Below are positions 18,180 to 26,490 of a stretch of DNA of 64,000 nt, piece after piece. The stretch's first letter is position 1. Each line of letters opens with the position of its first letter. The stretch is from Nocardioides humi (lineage in GTDB: Bacteria; Actinomycetota; Actinomycetes; Propionibacteriales; Nocardioidaceae), in the NCBI RefSeq assembly GCF_006494775.1, contig NZ_CP041146.1, positions 3,782,001 to 3,846,000 on the forward strand, read 5' to 3'. A program made the position numbers and the translations under genes. Under the pieces are notes generated by a model that saw only the letters and a program-made list of their open reading frames with translations, was not told the DNA's origin and searched no databases.

Positions 18180-18986
18180 TCAGGCGATCGCGCAGGCGTC
18201 GCCGCACTCCTCGTCCCACGCGGAGGTGACGGAGTCGCCGAGCTGCTGCCAGACGTCGACGGCGGCCACGATCCGGGCGGTCGTGTCGGGGTTCACGGCG
18301 ACCTCCGCGCGCGGTGCCCGGGCGGCGGCCACGGTGGCCTCGAAGCCGGTGTGACGCGGGTCTACCACGGGCACGTCGAGGGCCTCGCGCAGCATCGGCG
18401 TCAGCCGGCTCATGCACGAGCAGCCGAGCACGATGCTCGCGGCGCCGTCCTCCTCGACCGTGCGGAGCGCGGTGGCCAGGACCCGGGCGGCGATCGGCGA
18501 GCCGGGGTCGTGGGCGGCGGCCATCGCGCCCGCGCCCCCGCCGTGCTCGCCGAGCTCGGGCTCCTCCAGCACGTAGCGGGTGCCGGTGCAGCTCGCGGCG
18601 GTGCCGGTGGCGGCGAGCACGCGGTCGTAGTAGATCTGCGTGCTGGAGGGCCACACGGTGACGATGCCGAAGGACGGCGCCGCGGAGAGCGCGGCGGCGA
18701 TGGACGACTCGCCGGCGCCGGCGGTGGGCAGCGCGGTGGTCCCGCGGATCAGGTCGACGCCGTAGTCGGCCACCGTGTTGACGAAGATGGCGTCGAACCC
18801 GGCGCGCTCGGCGGTGACCGCGGCATCGACGTACACGAGGTCCTTGATGGTGAGCCGGGCCGGGTCGGTGGCGAGCGGGACGTCCACCCGCACCAGCACG
18901 TCCTCGACGGTCACGTCCGCCGGCCAGGTCGACCGCTCGGGGATCAGGTACGTCGCGCTGGGCGGCGTCAGGTGGGCGATCCGCAT
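18180..18986 (-). CDS. Aspartate/glutamate racemase family protein
   Basis: 268-aa protein of the Asp/Glu/hydantoin racemase and maleate isomerase superfamily. The second catalytic Cys is present (VLGCSCM). The first, normally in a CFDDPG-like segment, is replaced: the equivalent stretch reads FVNTVADYGVD. Loss of one Cys argues against a two-base racemase and for a decarboxylase or one-base isomerase. The C-terminus is Cys-rich (CGDAC). It ends 16 bases from the SRPBCC stop in convergent orientation and follows the enoyl-CoA hydratase gene on the same strand after 17 bases. Confidence 0.72.
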   Translation of the reverse strand: MRIAHLTPPSATYLIPERSTWPADVTVEDVLVRVDVPLATDPARLTIKDLVYVDAAVTAERAGFDAIFVNTVADYGVDLIRGTTALPTAGAGESSIAAALSAAPSFGIVTVWPSSTQIYYDRVLAATGTAASCTGTRYVLEEPELGEHGGGAGAMAAAHDPGSPIAARVLATALRTVEEDGAASIVLGCSCMSRLTPMLREALDVPVVDPRHTGFEATVAAARAPRAEVAVNPDTTARIVAAVDVWQQLGDSVTSAWDEECGDACAIA

Positions 18987-19003
18987 GTCTCCTCCAGGTG
19001 TGG

Positions 19004-19786
19004 TCAGCTCAGCTGGGCCCGGCCGCGCCGGATGATCTGGTCGCTGCGCGTGCCGACCGCCTCGGGACTGAAGGTGGCCTCGGCCCAGGCGACGGAGCGC
19101 CGGGCCTCGATCGAGACGGCGTCGGCGAGGGTGGTCGCGGTGGTGGCCTGGTAGAGGTCGAGGAACTCGGCGGCCAGGGCCGGGTCCAGGTCCGCGGCCT
19201 GGAGCGCGAGCCGGCGGGCGGTCGGGAGCAGCTCGGCGGCGGGGACCACGTGGTTGACCAGGCCCCAGGCGAGTGCCTCGTCCGCGCCGACCATCCGGCC
19301 GGTGAGGCTCATCTCGCGGGCGCGTCGGACGCCGACCGCCTGCGGCAGCAGGTAGGTGAGGCCCCAGCCGGGCAGCACGCCGACCCGGGCGTGGGTGTCG
19401 GCGAAGGCCGCCTCCTGGGCGGCGATCAGGAAGTCGCAGTGCAGTGCGATCTCGAGGCCGCCGGTCGCGGTGGGGCCGTTGATCGCGCCCACGAGCGGGG
19501 TGGACAGCCGCGGCCAGGGCCGGGGCTCACCGGCGAACGGACCGACCGTGCGCATGTTGTCGCCGGTGCTCCCGAGCTCGCGCAGGTCGAGCCCCGCACA
19601 GAAGGAGGACCCCGCTCCGGTCAGCACGATCGCGTGCACGGCGGCGTCGGCGTCGGCGTCGCGCAGGGCGGTGGACAGCTCGGCGATCAGCGCCGAGGTG
19701 AGCGCGTTGCGACGCTCGGGCCGGTTCAGCGTGATCGTGGCGACCGGTCCGTCGTGCTCGATCCGGACCAGGCTGGCGGAGGACAT
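19004..19786 (-). CDS. Enoyl-CoA hydratase/isomerase family protein
   Basis: 260-aa crotonase. NRPERRNALT (CoA binding) and FCAGLDLREL (oxyanion hole) are clear. Of the two hydratase glutamates, the first is kept (Glu112 in GGLEIALHCD) but the second is His132 in DTHARVGVLPGWG, so water addition is uncertain; isomerase or hydrolase activity is possible. It appears leaderless: TAGTGT (19793-19798, minus strand) lies 6 bases before the ATG, with no ribosome site. A 16-base palindrome covers this promoter. Confidence 0.85.
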   Translation of the reverse strand: MSSASLVRIEHDGPVATITLNRPERRNALTSALIAELSTALRDADADAAVHAIVLTGAGSSFCAGLDLRELGSTGDNMRTVGPFAGEPRPWPRLSTPLVGAINGPTATGGLEIALHCDFLIAAQEAAFADTHARVGVLPGWGLTYLLPQAVGVRRAREMSLTGRMVGADEALAWGLVNHVVPAAELLPTARRLALQAADLDPALAAEFLDLYQATTATTLADAVSIEARRSVAWAEATFSPEAVGTRSDQIIRRGRAQLS

Positions 19787-19790
19787 GTCA

Positions 19791-19806
19791 AAACACTACA
19801 GTGTTT
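19791..19806. promoter_or_regulatory. Palindromic operator in a divergent promoter
   Basis: AAACACTACAGTGTTT: 7-base perfect arms around a 2-base centre, in the 60 bases between divergent starts. It covers the -10 box (TAGTGT) of the leftward crotonase gene and lies about 40 bases before the rightward SDR gene. The form suits a TetR-type regulator; none is adjacent, and the nearest TetR gene has a different operator at 22234-22257. Confidence 0.6.
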
Positions 19807-19846
19807 GATTATTGCACGCCAGAGTCGATGAGAGATGGAGGCCGGG

Positions 19847-20773
19847 ATGGCACAGCGATGGCAGCGGTTCGGGTTCGACTCGACGGTCGACGATGTCGTC
19901 GCCGGCGTCGACCTGACCGGCCGGCGCGCGGTCGTGACGGGAGCGACGTCGGGGATCGGGGTCGAGACGGCCCGGGCGCTTGCGCTCGCCGGCGCCGAGG
20001 TCACCCTCGCCGTCCGCCGGCCCGACGCGGCCCGCGACGTGGCGCGGGCGATCACCGAGGCGGTCCCCGGTGCGCGGCTCGACGTCGCCCGGCTGGACCT
20101 GGCCGATCTCGCGACGGTGCGGGCGTTCGCGGCGTCGTACGACGCTCCGCTCGACGTGCTGGTCAACAACGCCGGCATCATGGCGCTGCCCCGCCTGGAG
20201 CGGACCTCCTACGGCTGGGAGCTGCAGCTCGCCACCAACTTCCTCGGCCACCACGCCCTGGTCGCCGGGCTGAGCGACCGGCTGCGCGAGGGGGCCCGGG
20301 TGGTGTGCCTGAGCTCGGCGGCGCACCTGCGCTCGCCCGTGGTCCACGACGACCTGCACTTCCGGTTCCGCCCCTACGACCCGTGGCTGGCCTACGGTCA
20401 GTCCAAGACGGCCGACATCCTGCTCGCGGTCGAGACCCGGCGCCGGCTGGGGGACCGTGGTGTCCGCGCGTTCGCCGTCCATCCCGGGATCATCCACACC
20501 GAGCTCCAGCGCCACATCGACTGGGACACCACCGACCTGCCGCTCAAGTCGCCGGCCCAGGGTGCCAGCACCTCGGTGCTGGTCGCGACCGCTCCCGAGC
20601 TCGCCGAGGGCCCGGTGGCGGACCTGCCGGTGTACTGGCAGGACTGCGCGCCGGCACCGGTGGTCTCGTCTCGCCCGCGCGACTACTCCGGCGGTGTCGC
20701 GCCCTACGCTCTCGATGCCGAGGCGGCCTCCCGGTTGGCAGAGATCGCCGACCGGGTGCTCGCCGACCTGTGA
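19847..20773 (+). CDS. SDR family oxidoreductase (retinol dehydrogenase-like)
   Basis: 308-aa SDR. TGATSGIG is at residues 31-38, NNAG follows beta-4, and Tyr183/Lys187 (YGQSK) are catalytic. The VRRPDA after beta-2 indicates NADP(H). The long C-terminal part (PVYWQDCAPAPVV) is typical of retinol dehydrogenase/WW-oxidoreductase-like SDRs. The ATG at 19847 has GGAGG 5 bases before it; an ATG 12 bases earlier has no such site. Followed after 16 bases by two small genes that appear co-transcribed. Confidence 0.85.
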   Translation: MAQRWQRFGFDSTVDDVVAGVDLTGRRAVVTGATSGIGVETARALALAGAEVTLAVRRPDAARDVARAITEAVPGARLDVARLDLADLATVRAFAASYDAPLDVLVNNAGIMALPRLERTSYGWELQLATNFLGHHALVAGLSDRLREGARVVCLSSAAHLRSPVVHDDLHFRFRPYDPWLAYGQSKTADILLAVETRRRLGDRGVRAFAVHPGIIHTELQRHIDWDTTDLPLKSPAQGASTSVLVATAPELAEGPVADLPVYWQDCAPAPVVSSRPRDYSGGVAPYALDAEAASRLAEIADRVLADL

Positions 20774-20789
20774 TCCTGGAGGAGTGGAC

Positions 20790-21107
20790 GTGGAGCTGAT
20801 CATCGCCGACGGCTCGGTCGCCGTCGCCGAGCCGGAGATCCTGACCGCGCTGTCGGTGTGCACCCGCCTCGACGACGCGACGACGTACCGGATGCTCGTG
20901 GCCGAGGGCCTCTGTGCGGAGGCTGTCCCCGCCCACCCGTCCGGCGACCACGTCTGGCTCGACATCGCAGCGCTGCGCGACCGAGCCGGCGCGGAGAAAG
21001 GGGCCGACTGGCACGAGGGGTACGACGCGATGGTGGCCTATGCGCTATCTCGGGGCTGGGTCTCACCCGACGGCGCGGCGGTGCGTGCGCACGTGGAGCG
21101 GTCGTGA
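20790..21107 (+). CDS. Hypothetical protein, 105 aa
   Basis: Small acidic protein not recognised. It starts MELIIADGSVAVAEPEIL and has a helical C-terminal half ending in GWVSPDGAAVRAHVERS. The GTG at 20790 is chosen because GGAGG ends 7 bases before it; a GTG 6 bases earlier is too close. It overlaps the HtaA-domain gene by 4 bases (GTGA). No signal peptide or membrane helix, so cytoplasmic. Its place between an SDR and an HtaA-domain protein suggests a shared job, possibly haem or steroid related, but this is only context. Confidence 0.7.
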   Translation: MELIIADGSVAVAEPEILTALSVCTRLDDATTYRMLVAEGLCAEAVPAHPSGDHVWLDIAALRDRAGAEKGADWHEGYDAMVAYALSRGWVSPDGAAVRAHVERS

Positions 21108-21595
21108 CCGAGAGTCTCCCCGAGGGGCTGATGTGGGGCCTCAAGGCGACTTTTCTCGCCTACCTCGCGGGGCTTCCGGACGCCCGCTTCTCAGCGACCG
21201 GCGGCGCCGTGGTCGACGAGCGACAGCGGATCCTCTTCCCGACGGAGTCGACGGAGGAGTTCGACCCGGCGCGCGGGGAGGGCACGATCCGGTTCGCGGG
21301 CGACGTCCGCTTCGCGGGTCACCACGGCATGATGTTCGTCATGGTCGCGCAGCCGTGGCTGACCTTCCGTGCGGGTGCGGCGACGCTCAGCATCGTCGAC
21401 CCGGCCAGCCATCCCGCGATGGACCGCCGGCTCGACCTCCTCGACGTCGAGGAGCGCGGCTGGGGCGAACACCGCGGCGCCCGGCTCTACGCGCCGATGC
21501 CGGCGACGCTACGCGCCGCGGGGGTGGAGCTCTTCAACCACGCCTACCCGGCGGGAGAGCCCTTCGATCCGCTGTCGGTCCGCGTCGTCGTCTGA
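21104..21595 (+). CDS. HtaA domain protein without signal peptide
   Basis: 163 aa that match one HtaA domain, the unit found in corynebacterial surface haem-binding proteins: LMWGLKATFLAYL at the start, TGGAVVDE, FDPARGEGTIRFAGDVRFAGHHG in the core with the family His, and a final beta strand set. Unlike HtaA/HtaB it has no signal peptide, no C-terminal anchor and only one domain, so it should be cytoplasmic. GTG start overlapping the previous stop by 4 bases. Possible roles are haem or tetrapyrrole binding or lipid binding; identification rests on pattern recognition. Confidence 0.7.
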   Translation: MTESLPEGLMWGLKATFLAYLAGLPDARFSATGGAVVDERQRILFPTESTEEFDPARGEGTIRFAGDVRFAGHHGMMFVMVAQPWLTFRAGAATLSIVDPASHPAMDRRLDLLDVEERGWGEHRGARLYAPMPATLRAAGVELFNHAYPAGEPFDPLSVRVVV

Positions 21596-21624
21596 ACCGT
21601 CCGGCGCCGGCGTGGATCGGTGCG

Positions 21625-22218
21625 TCACAGCAGGATCGCTCTGGCGATCCGCTTGAGCCGCTCGACGTGGCGCACCGTGGGCTCGTCGCGCGGGTCGAAC
21701 GCCTTGGTGAGCGCCATGCCGCGCAGGCTGGTGAAGATCACCTCGCGCAGGTCGTCGTAACCGTCCCGGGCGGCGAGCTCGGGACCGAAGAAGCCGTCCA
21801 TCGCCACGCGGACGGCGCGCGCGATGTCGCGCTCGCCCTCGAGCAGGGCGTCGCGGAGGGAGGGGTGCGTGCGGGCCGCGACCCACAGCTCGGTGGCGAC
21901 CCAGAAGTAGCTCTGGGTGAAGGTGCCGGCCATGGTGTCGACGACGGCGTCGATCCGCTCGCCGGGGTCGGTGGGCCAGGTGTGCTCGGAGGGGAGCTCG
22001 CCGACGCGGGCGCGGGCGAGGTGGTGGGCCGCGGCGATGAGGAGGACGTCGCGGGAGGGGAAGTGGTGCAGCAGCCGGCCGCGGGAGACGCCGGCCCGCT
22101 CCTGGATCTGCAGCGTGGAGGCGCCGCTGTAGCCGTGCTCGAGCATCACCTCGACGGCCGCGTCGAGGATGCGGCGCTGGACGTCGAGGGACCGGCTCTG
22201 GACGGCGCGAGGGGGCAC
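21625..22218 (-). CDS. TetR family transcriptional regulator
   Basis: 197-aa TetR protein. The HTH is at about residues 15-60 (ILDAAVEVMLEHGYSG...LQIQERAGVSRGRLLHHFPSRDVLL). The GTG start is proposed because TATACT (22224-22229, minus strand) lies exactly 6 bases before it, giving a leaderless mRNA. A perfect 24-base palindrome lies just upstream, between it and the divergent thiolase gene, so it probably represses itself and the thiolase. The ligand is likely an acyl-CoA or acid of the pathway (inference). Confidence 0.87.
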   Translation of the reverse strand: MPPRAVQSRSLDVQRRILDAAVEVMLEHGYSGASTLQIQERAGVSRGRLLHHFPSRDVLLIAAAHHLARARVGELPSEHTWPTDPGERIDAVVDTMAGTFTQSYFWVATELWVAARTHPSLRDALLEGERDIARAVRVAMDGFFGPELAARDGYDDLREVIFTSLRGMALTKAFDPRDEPTVRHVERLKRIARAILL

Positions 22219-22223
22219 GGCTA

Positions 22224-22257
22224 GAGTATAGGCGAACCAGTCAGCACTGACTGGTTC
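22224..22257. promoter_or_regulatory. TetR operator and -10 box between regulator and thiolase
   Basis: GAACCAGTCAG, CA, CTGACTGGTTC: two perfect 11-base arms around 2 bases at 22234-22257. The -10 hexamer TATACT of the leftward regulator gene is at 22224-22229 on the minus strand, so the operator occupies its spacer and -35. The thiolase start is 24 bases to the right. Confidence 0.8.
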
Positions 22258-22281
22258 GTGATCCGGCTCCTGGAGGTCCCC

Positions 22282-23475
22282 ATGCCCACGCCCGTCATCG
22301 TCGACGTCGTCCGCCTCGCGTCCGGCAAGGGCAAGCCCGGCGGCGCGCTGTCCGGCACCCATCCGACCTCGCTGCTCGTCCACGTCCTGCGCTCGCTCGT
22401 CGAGCGCAACGACCTCGACCCCGCCCTGGTCGACGACGTCATCGCCGGCTGCGTCTTCCAGGCGAGCGAGCAGGCGCTGAACATCGCGCGCAACGCCGTC
22501 CTCGGCGCCGGGTTCCCCGAGAGCGTGCCGGGCACCACGCTGGACCGCCAGTGCGGCTCGAGCCAGCAGGCCGTGCACTTCGCGGCACAGGGCGTCGCCG
22601 CCGGCGCGTACGACGTCGTCATCGCCGCCGGCGTGGAGTCGATGAGCCGGGTCCCGATGGGCACGACGCCCATGGGCAAGGACCCCTACGGCCCCGAGGT
22701 GGCCGCGCGCTACCCCGAGGGCCTGGTCAACCAGGGCATCTCCGCCGAGCTGGTCGCCGCGCGCTGGAAGCTCGACCGCGAGACCCTCGACGCCTACTCC
22801 GCCGAGTCGCACCGCCGTGCCGCCGAGGCGGCCGCCGCCGGCTTCTTCGACCGCGAGATCGTGCCGATCGCCGTCACCGGCGCCGACGGCGCGACGCTCG
22901 AGCACCGCCTCGACGAGACCGTCCGCGCCACGACCACGGTGGAGGGCCTCGCGGGCCTCAAGCCCGCCTTCGCCGACGAGGTGTTCACCGAGCGCTTCCC
23001 CGAGATCGACTGGCGGATCACGCCCGGCAACTCCTCGCCGCTGACCGACGGCGCGTCCGCCGTCCTCATCATGAGCGAGGAGGCCGCGGCCAAGCTGGGT
23101 CTCACGCCCCGCGCCCGGTTCGTGTCGTACGCCGTCACCGGCGACGACCCGGTGCTCATGCTGACCGCGCCGATCCCCGCCACCCGGCAGGCGCTGCGCC
23201 GCGCCGGCCTCGGCATCGACGACCTCGACGCCTACGAGGTCAACGAGGCCTTCGCCCCCGTCCCGCTCGCCTGGGCGCAGGATCTCGCCGCCGACCCGGC
23301 GAAGCTCAACCCGCGCGGCGGCGCCATCGCCCTGGGCCACGCGCTCGGCTCGTCGGGCACCCGCCTGCTCGGCACCCTGCTCAACCACCTCGAGGCCACC
23401 GGCGGCCGGTACGGGCTGCAGACCATGTGCGAGGCCGCCGGCATGGCCAACGCCACCATCATCGAACGCATCTGA
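22282..23475 (+). CDS. Thiolase (acetyl-CoA acyltransferase)
   Basis: 397-aa thiolase. Nucleophile Cys91 in LDRQCGSSQQ, His353 in IALGHALGSSG and the second Cys383 in QTMCEAAG are all present, as for a degradative 3-ketoacyl-CoA thiolase. The ATG at 22282 has CTGGAGG 5 bases before it. It is transcribed from the TetR operator region and followed by a HSD10-like dehydrogenase after a structured 136-base gap; together they supply the last two steps of a beta-oxidation cycle. Confidence 0.92.
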   Translation: MPTPVIVDVVRLASGKGKPGGALSGTHPTSLLVHVLRSLVERNDLDPALVDDVIAGCVFQASEQALNIARNAVLGAGFPESVPGTTLDRQCGSSQQAVHFAAQGVAAGAYDVVIAAGVESMSRVPMGTTPMGKDPYGPEVAARYPEGLVNQGISAELVAARWKLDRETLDAYSAESHRRAAEAAAAGFFDREIVPIAVTGADGATLEHRLDETVRATTTVEGLAGLKPAFADEVFTERFPEIDWRITPGNSSPLTDGASAVLIMSEEAAAKLGLTPRARFVSYAVTGDDPVLMLTAPIPATRQALRRAGLGIDDLDAYEVNEAFAPVPLAWAQDLAADPAKLNPRGGAIALGHALGSSGTRLLGTLLNHLEATGGRYGLQTMCEAAGMANATIIERI

Positions 23476-23488
23476 TCTGATCTGGCCG

Positions 23489-23569
23489 AGCGTGTCGCCC
23501 ATCGAAGGCTGCGCGCAGGCCTTCGGCCCACGCTTGCCTCCGATGCGACTTCGTCGCAGGCGACACGCT
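23489..23569. repeat. Structured intergenic element with nested hairpins
   Basis: AGCGTGTCGCC (23489-23499) and GGCGACACGCT (23559-23569) form a perfect 11-base outer stem. Inside are two separate hairpins: CGAAGGC/GCCTTCG (23503-23509, 23519-23525) and TGCGAC-TTC-GTCGCA (23544-23558). The result is a three-way junction shape, 14 bases after the thiolase stop. It may end or process the thiolase transcript; there is no T-tract. Confidence 0.6.
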
Positions 23570-23611
23570 GCCGGCCTCTATCCGCCCATCTCCAACCCGT
23601 AAGGACCGACC

Positions 23612-24376
23612 ATGCAGATCTCCGACACCGTCGCCCTCGTCACCGGCGGCGCCTCCGGTCTCGGTCGCGCGACCGTCGAGGCCCTCCTCGCCAAGGGCGG
23701 CAGGGCCGTCATCCTCGACCTGCCAGGCGGCGCCGGCGAGGTCGCGGCCAAGGAGCTCGGCGACGCGGCCCGGTTCGTCCCCGCCGACGTCCGCAGCGAG
23801 GACGACGTCGCCGCCGCGATCGCCGCCGCGGCCGAGCTCGGCGAGCTCCGGGTCGTCGTCAACTGCGCCGGCACGGGCGACGCGATCAAGACCGTCGGCC
23901 GGGACAACACGCCCTACCCGTTCGACAAGTTCCAGCGGATCATCGAGATCAACCTGCTCGGCACCTTCAACGTCATCCGGCTCACCGCCGCGCACATGGC
24001 CGGCCTCGACCTGCTCGGCGAGGAGCGCGGCGTCATCGTCAACACCGCGTCGGTCGCCGCGTTCGACGGCCAGATCGGCCAGGCGGCGTACTCCGCCTCG
24101 AAGGGCGGCGTCGTCGGGATGACCCTCCCGATCGCCCGCGACCTCGCGAGCCTCGGCATCCGCGTGGTCACCATCGCGCCCGGGCTGTTCGACACCCCGC
24201 TGCTCGCGTCGCTGCCCGAGGACGCCCGCACGAGCCTCGGCCGGCAGGTGCCGCACCCCTCGCGCCTCGGCGACCCCGGCGAGTACGGCGCACTGGCCGC
24301 CCACGTCGTCGAGAACCCGATGCTCAACGGCGAGACCATCCGTCTCGACGGCGCGATCCGGATGGCTCCGCGCTGA
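23612..24376 (+). CDS. SDR family 3-hydroxyacyl-CoA dehydrogenase (HSD10-like)
   Basis: 254-aa SDR of the type II 3-hydroxyacyl-CoA dehydrogenase group. TGGASGLG is at residues 11-18, NCAG at 84-87, and Ser147, Tyr160, Lys164 are catalytic (YSASK). ILDLPG after beta-2 favours NAD. The insert [16 protein letters not shown] and the ending [14 protein letters not shown] are typical of this group. AAGGACC precedes the ATG. It follows the thiolase and probably provides its 3-keto substrate. Its 3' end overlaps the SulP gene on the other strand by 53 bases. Confidence 0.9.
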   Translation: MQISDTVALVTGGASGLGRATVEALLAKGGRAVILDLPGGAGEVAAKELGDAARFVPADVRSEDDVAAAIAAAAELGELRVVVNCAGTGDAIKTVGRDNTPYPFDKFQRIIEINLLGTFNVIRLTAAHMAGLDLLGEERGVIVNTASVAAFDGQIGQAAYSASKGGVVGMTLPIARDLASLGIRVVTIAPGLFDTPLLASLPEDARTSLGRQVPHPSRLGDPGEYGALAAHVVENPMLNGETIRLDGAIRMAPR

Positions 24377-26051
24377 TCCCCGGCTCGGCCGGGTCGTGCG
24401 CGATCCGACCGGCGTGCAGTCGTGCGTGCGCGATCGCCTCCGGCGTCGTGGCGAACAGGTGCCGCTCGTGCGCGAGCTGGCGGTGCACGCCCAGCTGCTG
24501 CAGCACGGCGAGATGCTCCGGCCGCGTCCCGGAGAGCAGCACCGTGACGCCCCGCTGCTCCAGGCGCCCGATGGTGTCGGCGAGGACGTGGGCGCCGGTG
24601 GCGTCGACGGTCGTCAGGTGCGACATCCGGAGGACGACCACGCGGACCCGCCCGACCTCGGCGAGCTCGAGCAGGAAGTCGTGGGCGGCGGCGAAGAAGA
24701 GCGGTCCGTCGAGGCGGTAGGCGACGATGTGCTCGTCGAGCAGTCGCCGTTCCTCGTCGTGGTGGTCGCTCCCGTCGAGCGGCACCTCCTCCAGCCGCGC
24801 GGTGGTGGCGGTCTGGCGCAGGGCGAAGAAGCCGGCGACGGCCAGGCCGATGACGACGGCGAGGACGAGGTCGAGGACGACCGTGGCCGCGGCGGTGACC
24901 AGCAGCGTGGCGGCGTCGCCGCGGGTCGCGCGCAGCAGCGGCGCGAGGCTGGAGACCCGGACCATCTGCACGGCGGTGGCGATCAGCACCCCGGCCAGGG
25001 CGGCGAGCGGGATGTGACCGACCCACCGTGCCGCCACGAGTACGACGACCAGCAGCAGCACCGCGTGGCTGAGCGCGGCCAGCCGCGAGCTCGCCCCGGA
25101 CCGGACGTTGACGGCCGTCCGGGCGATCGCCGCGGTGGCGGGGATGCCGCCGAACAGCGGGCTGGCGACATTGGCGAGGCCCTGGCCGAGCAGCTCGCGG
25201 TCCGGGTCGTGACGCTGCCCGACGCTCATGGCGTCGGCCACCGTCGCCGACAGCAGGCTCTCCAGCGCGCCGAGCGCCGCGACCGCGACGGCGGCGAGCA
25301 CCAGCGTGTCGAGGTCGCCCCACGGCACCGACGGCAGGCGCGGCGCGGGCAGCCCGGACGGGATGCTGCCGATCGTGTCGAGCGGTCGGTCCCCGCCGCG
25401 CGCCAGCAGGGCGTTCCCGACCGTCGCCAGGACGACGAGCACCAGCGCCGCCGGGAAGCCGGCACGCACCCGGGCCATGGCGACGATGACCACGGCGATG
25501 CCGAGCGCCGTCGCCGGCGCCCCCCACGTGGGGGCCGCGGCCCAGGCCCGGACGGCGTCCCTGGTGAGCACCAGGATCCGCTCGGCGTGCGCGTCGACGC
25601 CCAGGGCGGCGGGCAGCTGCTGGAGCGCGATGATGACGGCGATCCCGGCGGTGAAGCCCTCGATGACGGAGACCGGCACGTACCGGATCGCCCGCCCCGC
25701 GCCGGTGACGGCCAGGGCCAGCAGCATCAGGCCGGCGAGCAGGCCGACCACGAGGACGCCGTCGGCGCCGTGCGCCGCGACGATGGGGATGAGGACGACG
25801 GTCATCGCGCCCGTGGGCCCGCTGACCTGGACGTGGCTGCCCCCGAACACCGCCGCGACGGCCCCGGCGACGATCGCCGTCACGATGCCCGCACCGGCGC
25901 CGACGCCCGAGCTCACCCCGAACCCGAGGGCGAGCGGCAGCGCCACCAGCGCGACCATCACGCCCGCGGTCAGGTCGCGCCGGGGACTCGCCTGCGCCCA
26001 GTCCTCCCGCCGCGGGCCGAGCTGCCGGGCGCGCGCCAGCAGGGCGCTCAT
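24324..26051 (-). CDS. SulP family anion transporter with STAS domain
   Basis: 575-aa SulP protein: an N-terminal membrane domain of many helices (to about residue 390; conserved [11 protein letters not shown] and the [16 protein letters not shown] segment) and a C-terminal cytoplasmic STAS domain (about 430-540, with [16 protein letters not shown]). SulP proteins carry sulfate, bicarbonate or C4-dicarboxylates. The ATG overlaps the ArsR stop (ATGA), so both are translated together. The ArsR partner and the neighbouring carboxykinase leave bicarbonate or dicarboxylate as likely as sulfate. Confidence 0.88.
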   Translation of the reverse strand: MSALLARARQLGPRREDWAQASPRRDLTAGVMVALVALPLALGFGVSSGVGAGAGIVTAIVAGAVAAVFGGSHVQVSGPTGAMTVVLIPIVAAHGADGVLVVGLLAGLMLLALAVTGAGRAIRYVPVSVIEGFTAGIAVIIALQQLPAALGVDAHAERILVLTRDAVRAWAAAPTWGAPATALGIAVVIVAMARVRAGFPAALVLVVLATVGNALLARGGDRPLDTIGSIPSGLPAPRLPSVPWGDLDTLVLAAVAVAALGALESLLSATVADAMSVGQRHDPDRELLGQGLANVASPLFGGIPATAAIARTAVNVRSGASSRLAALSHAVLLLVVVLVAARWVGHIPLAALAGVLIATAVQMVRVSSLAPLLRATRGDAATLLVTAAATVVLDLVLAVVIGLAVAGFFALRQTATTARLEEVPLDGSDHHDEERRLLDEHIVAYRLDGPLFFAAAHDFLLELAEVGRVRVVVLRMSHLTTVDATGAHVLADTIGRLEQRGVTVLLSGTRPEHLAVLQQLGVHRQLAHERHLFATTPEAIAHARLHAGRIAHDPAEPGISAEPSGSRRRDGWSRR

Positions 26052-26383
26052 CCGGCGCCGGGGACCATCAGCTCGTCCTCGAGCTCGCTGCGGCTCTCGG
26101 CGAGCCCGACCAGGATCCGGCGGGCCGAGAGCAGCAGGTCGCGGACCTCGGGGACGCTGATCGAGTAGACGACGGCCGTGCCCTCGCGGCGCGAGACGAC
26201 GAGCGACGTACGACGGAGCACGGCGAGCTGCTGGGACAGGTTGCTGGGCTCGATCGTGATCTGCTCCAGCAGCTCGTGCACCGCGTGGTCGCGCTCGGCG
26301 AGCAGCTCGAGGATCCGGATCCGGGCGGGGTGCCCGAGGGTGCGGAAGAACTCCGCCTTGGTCTGGTAGAGCGGAACACCCAT
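26048..26383 (-). CDS. ArsR/SmtB family transcriptional regulator
   Basis: 111-aa winged-helix regulator ([17 protein letters not shown]; recognition helix [14 protein letters not shown]; wing [12 protein letters not shown]). The ATG at 26383 is chosen for GGGAGG 7 bases upstream; an in-frame ATG 27 bases earlier has none. There is no Cys pair in the recognition helix, so it is not a classical ArsR metal sensor. It is translationally coupled to the SulP transporter and divergent from the carboxykinase gene. Confidence 0.87.
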   Translation of the reverse strand: MGVPLYQTKAEFFRTLGHPARIRILELLAERDHAVHELLEQITIEPSNLSQQLAVLRRTSLVVSRREGTAVVYSISVPEVRDLLLSARRILVGLAESRSELEDELMVPGAG

Positions 26384-26421
26384 CGCGCGGCCTCCCTGTC
26401 GTCGTGGCACCGGCAGACGCT

Positions 26422-26451
26422 AGAGTACATGACTTGAAGAAGTGTTCATGT
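26422..26451. promoter_or_regulatory. Divergent promoter region with imperfect dyad
   Basis: TACTCT on the minus strand (26422-26427) is a -10-like box for the ArsR-SulP unit. ACATGA (26427-26432) and TCATGT (26446-26451) form a 6-base inverted repeat with CTT-GAAG-AAG between, resembling ArsR/SmtB-type operators. It sits 40 bases before the carboxykinase start, so the regulator could affect both units. Confidence 0.5.
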
Positions 26452-26490
26452 AGTGATCCCTTCCGGGATCGGGCGACACGGGAGCGAACG

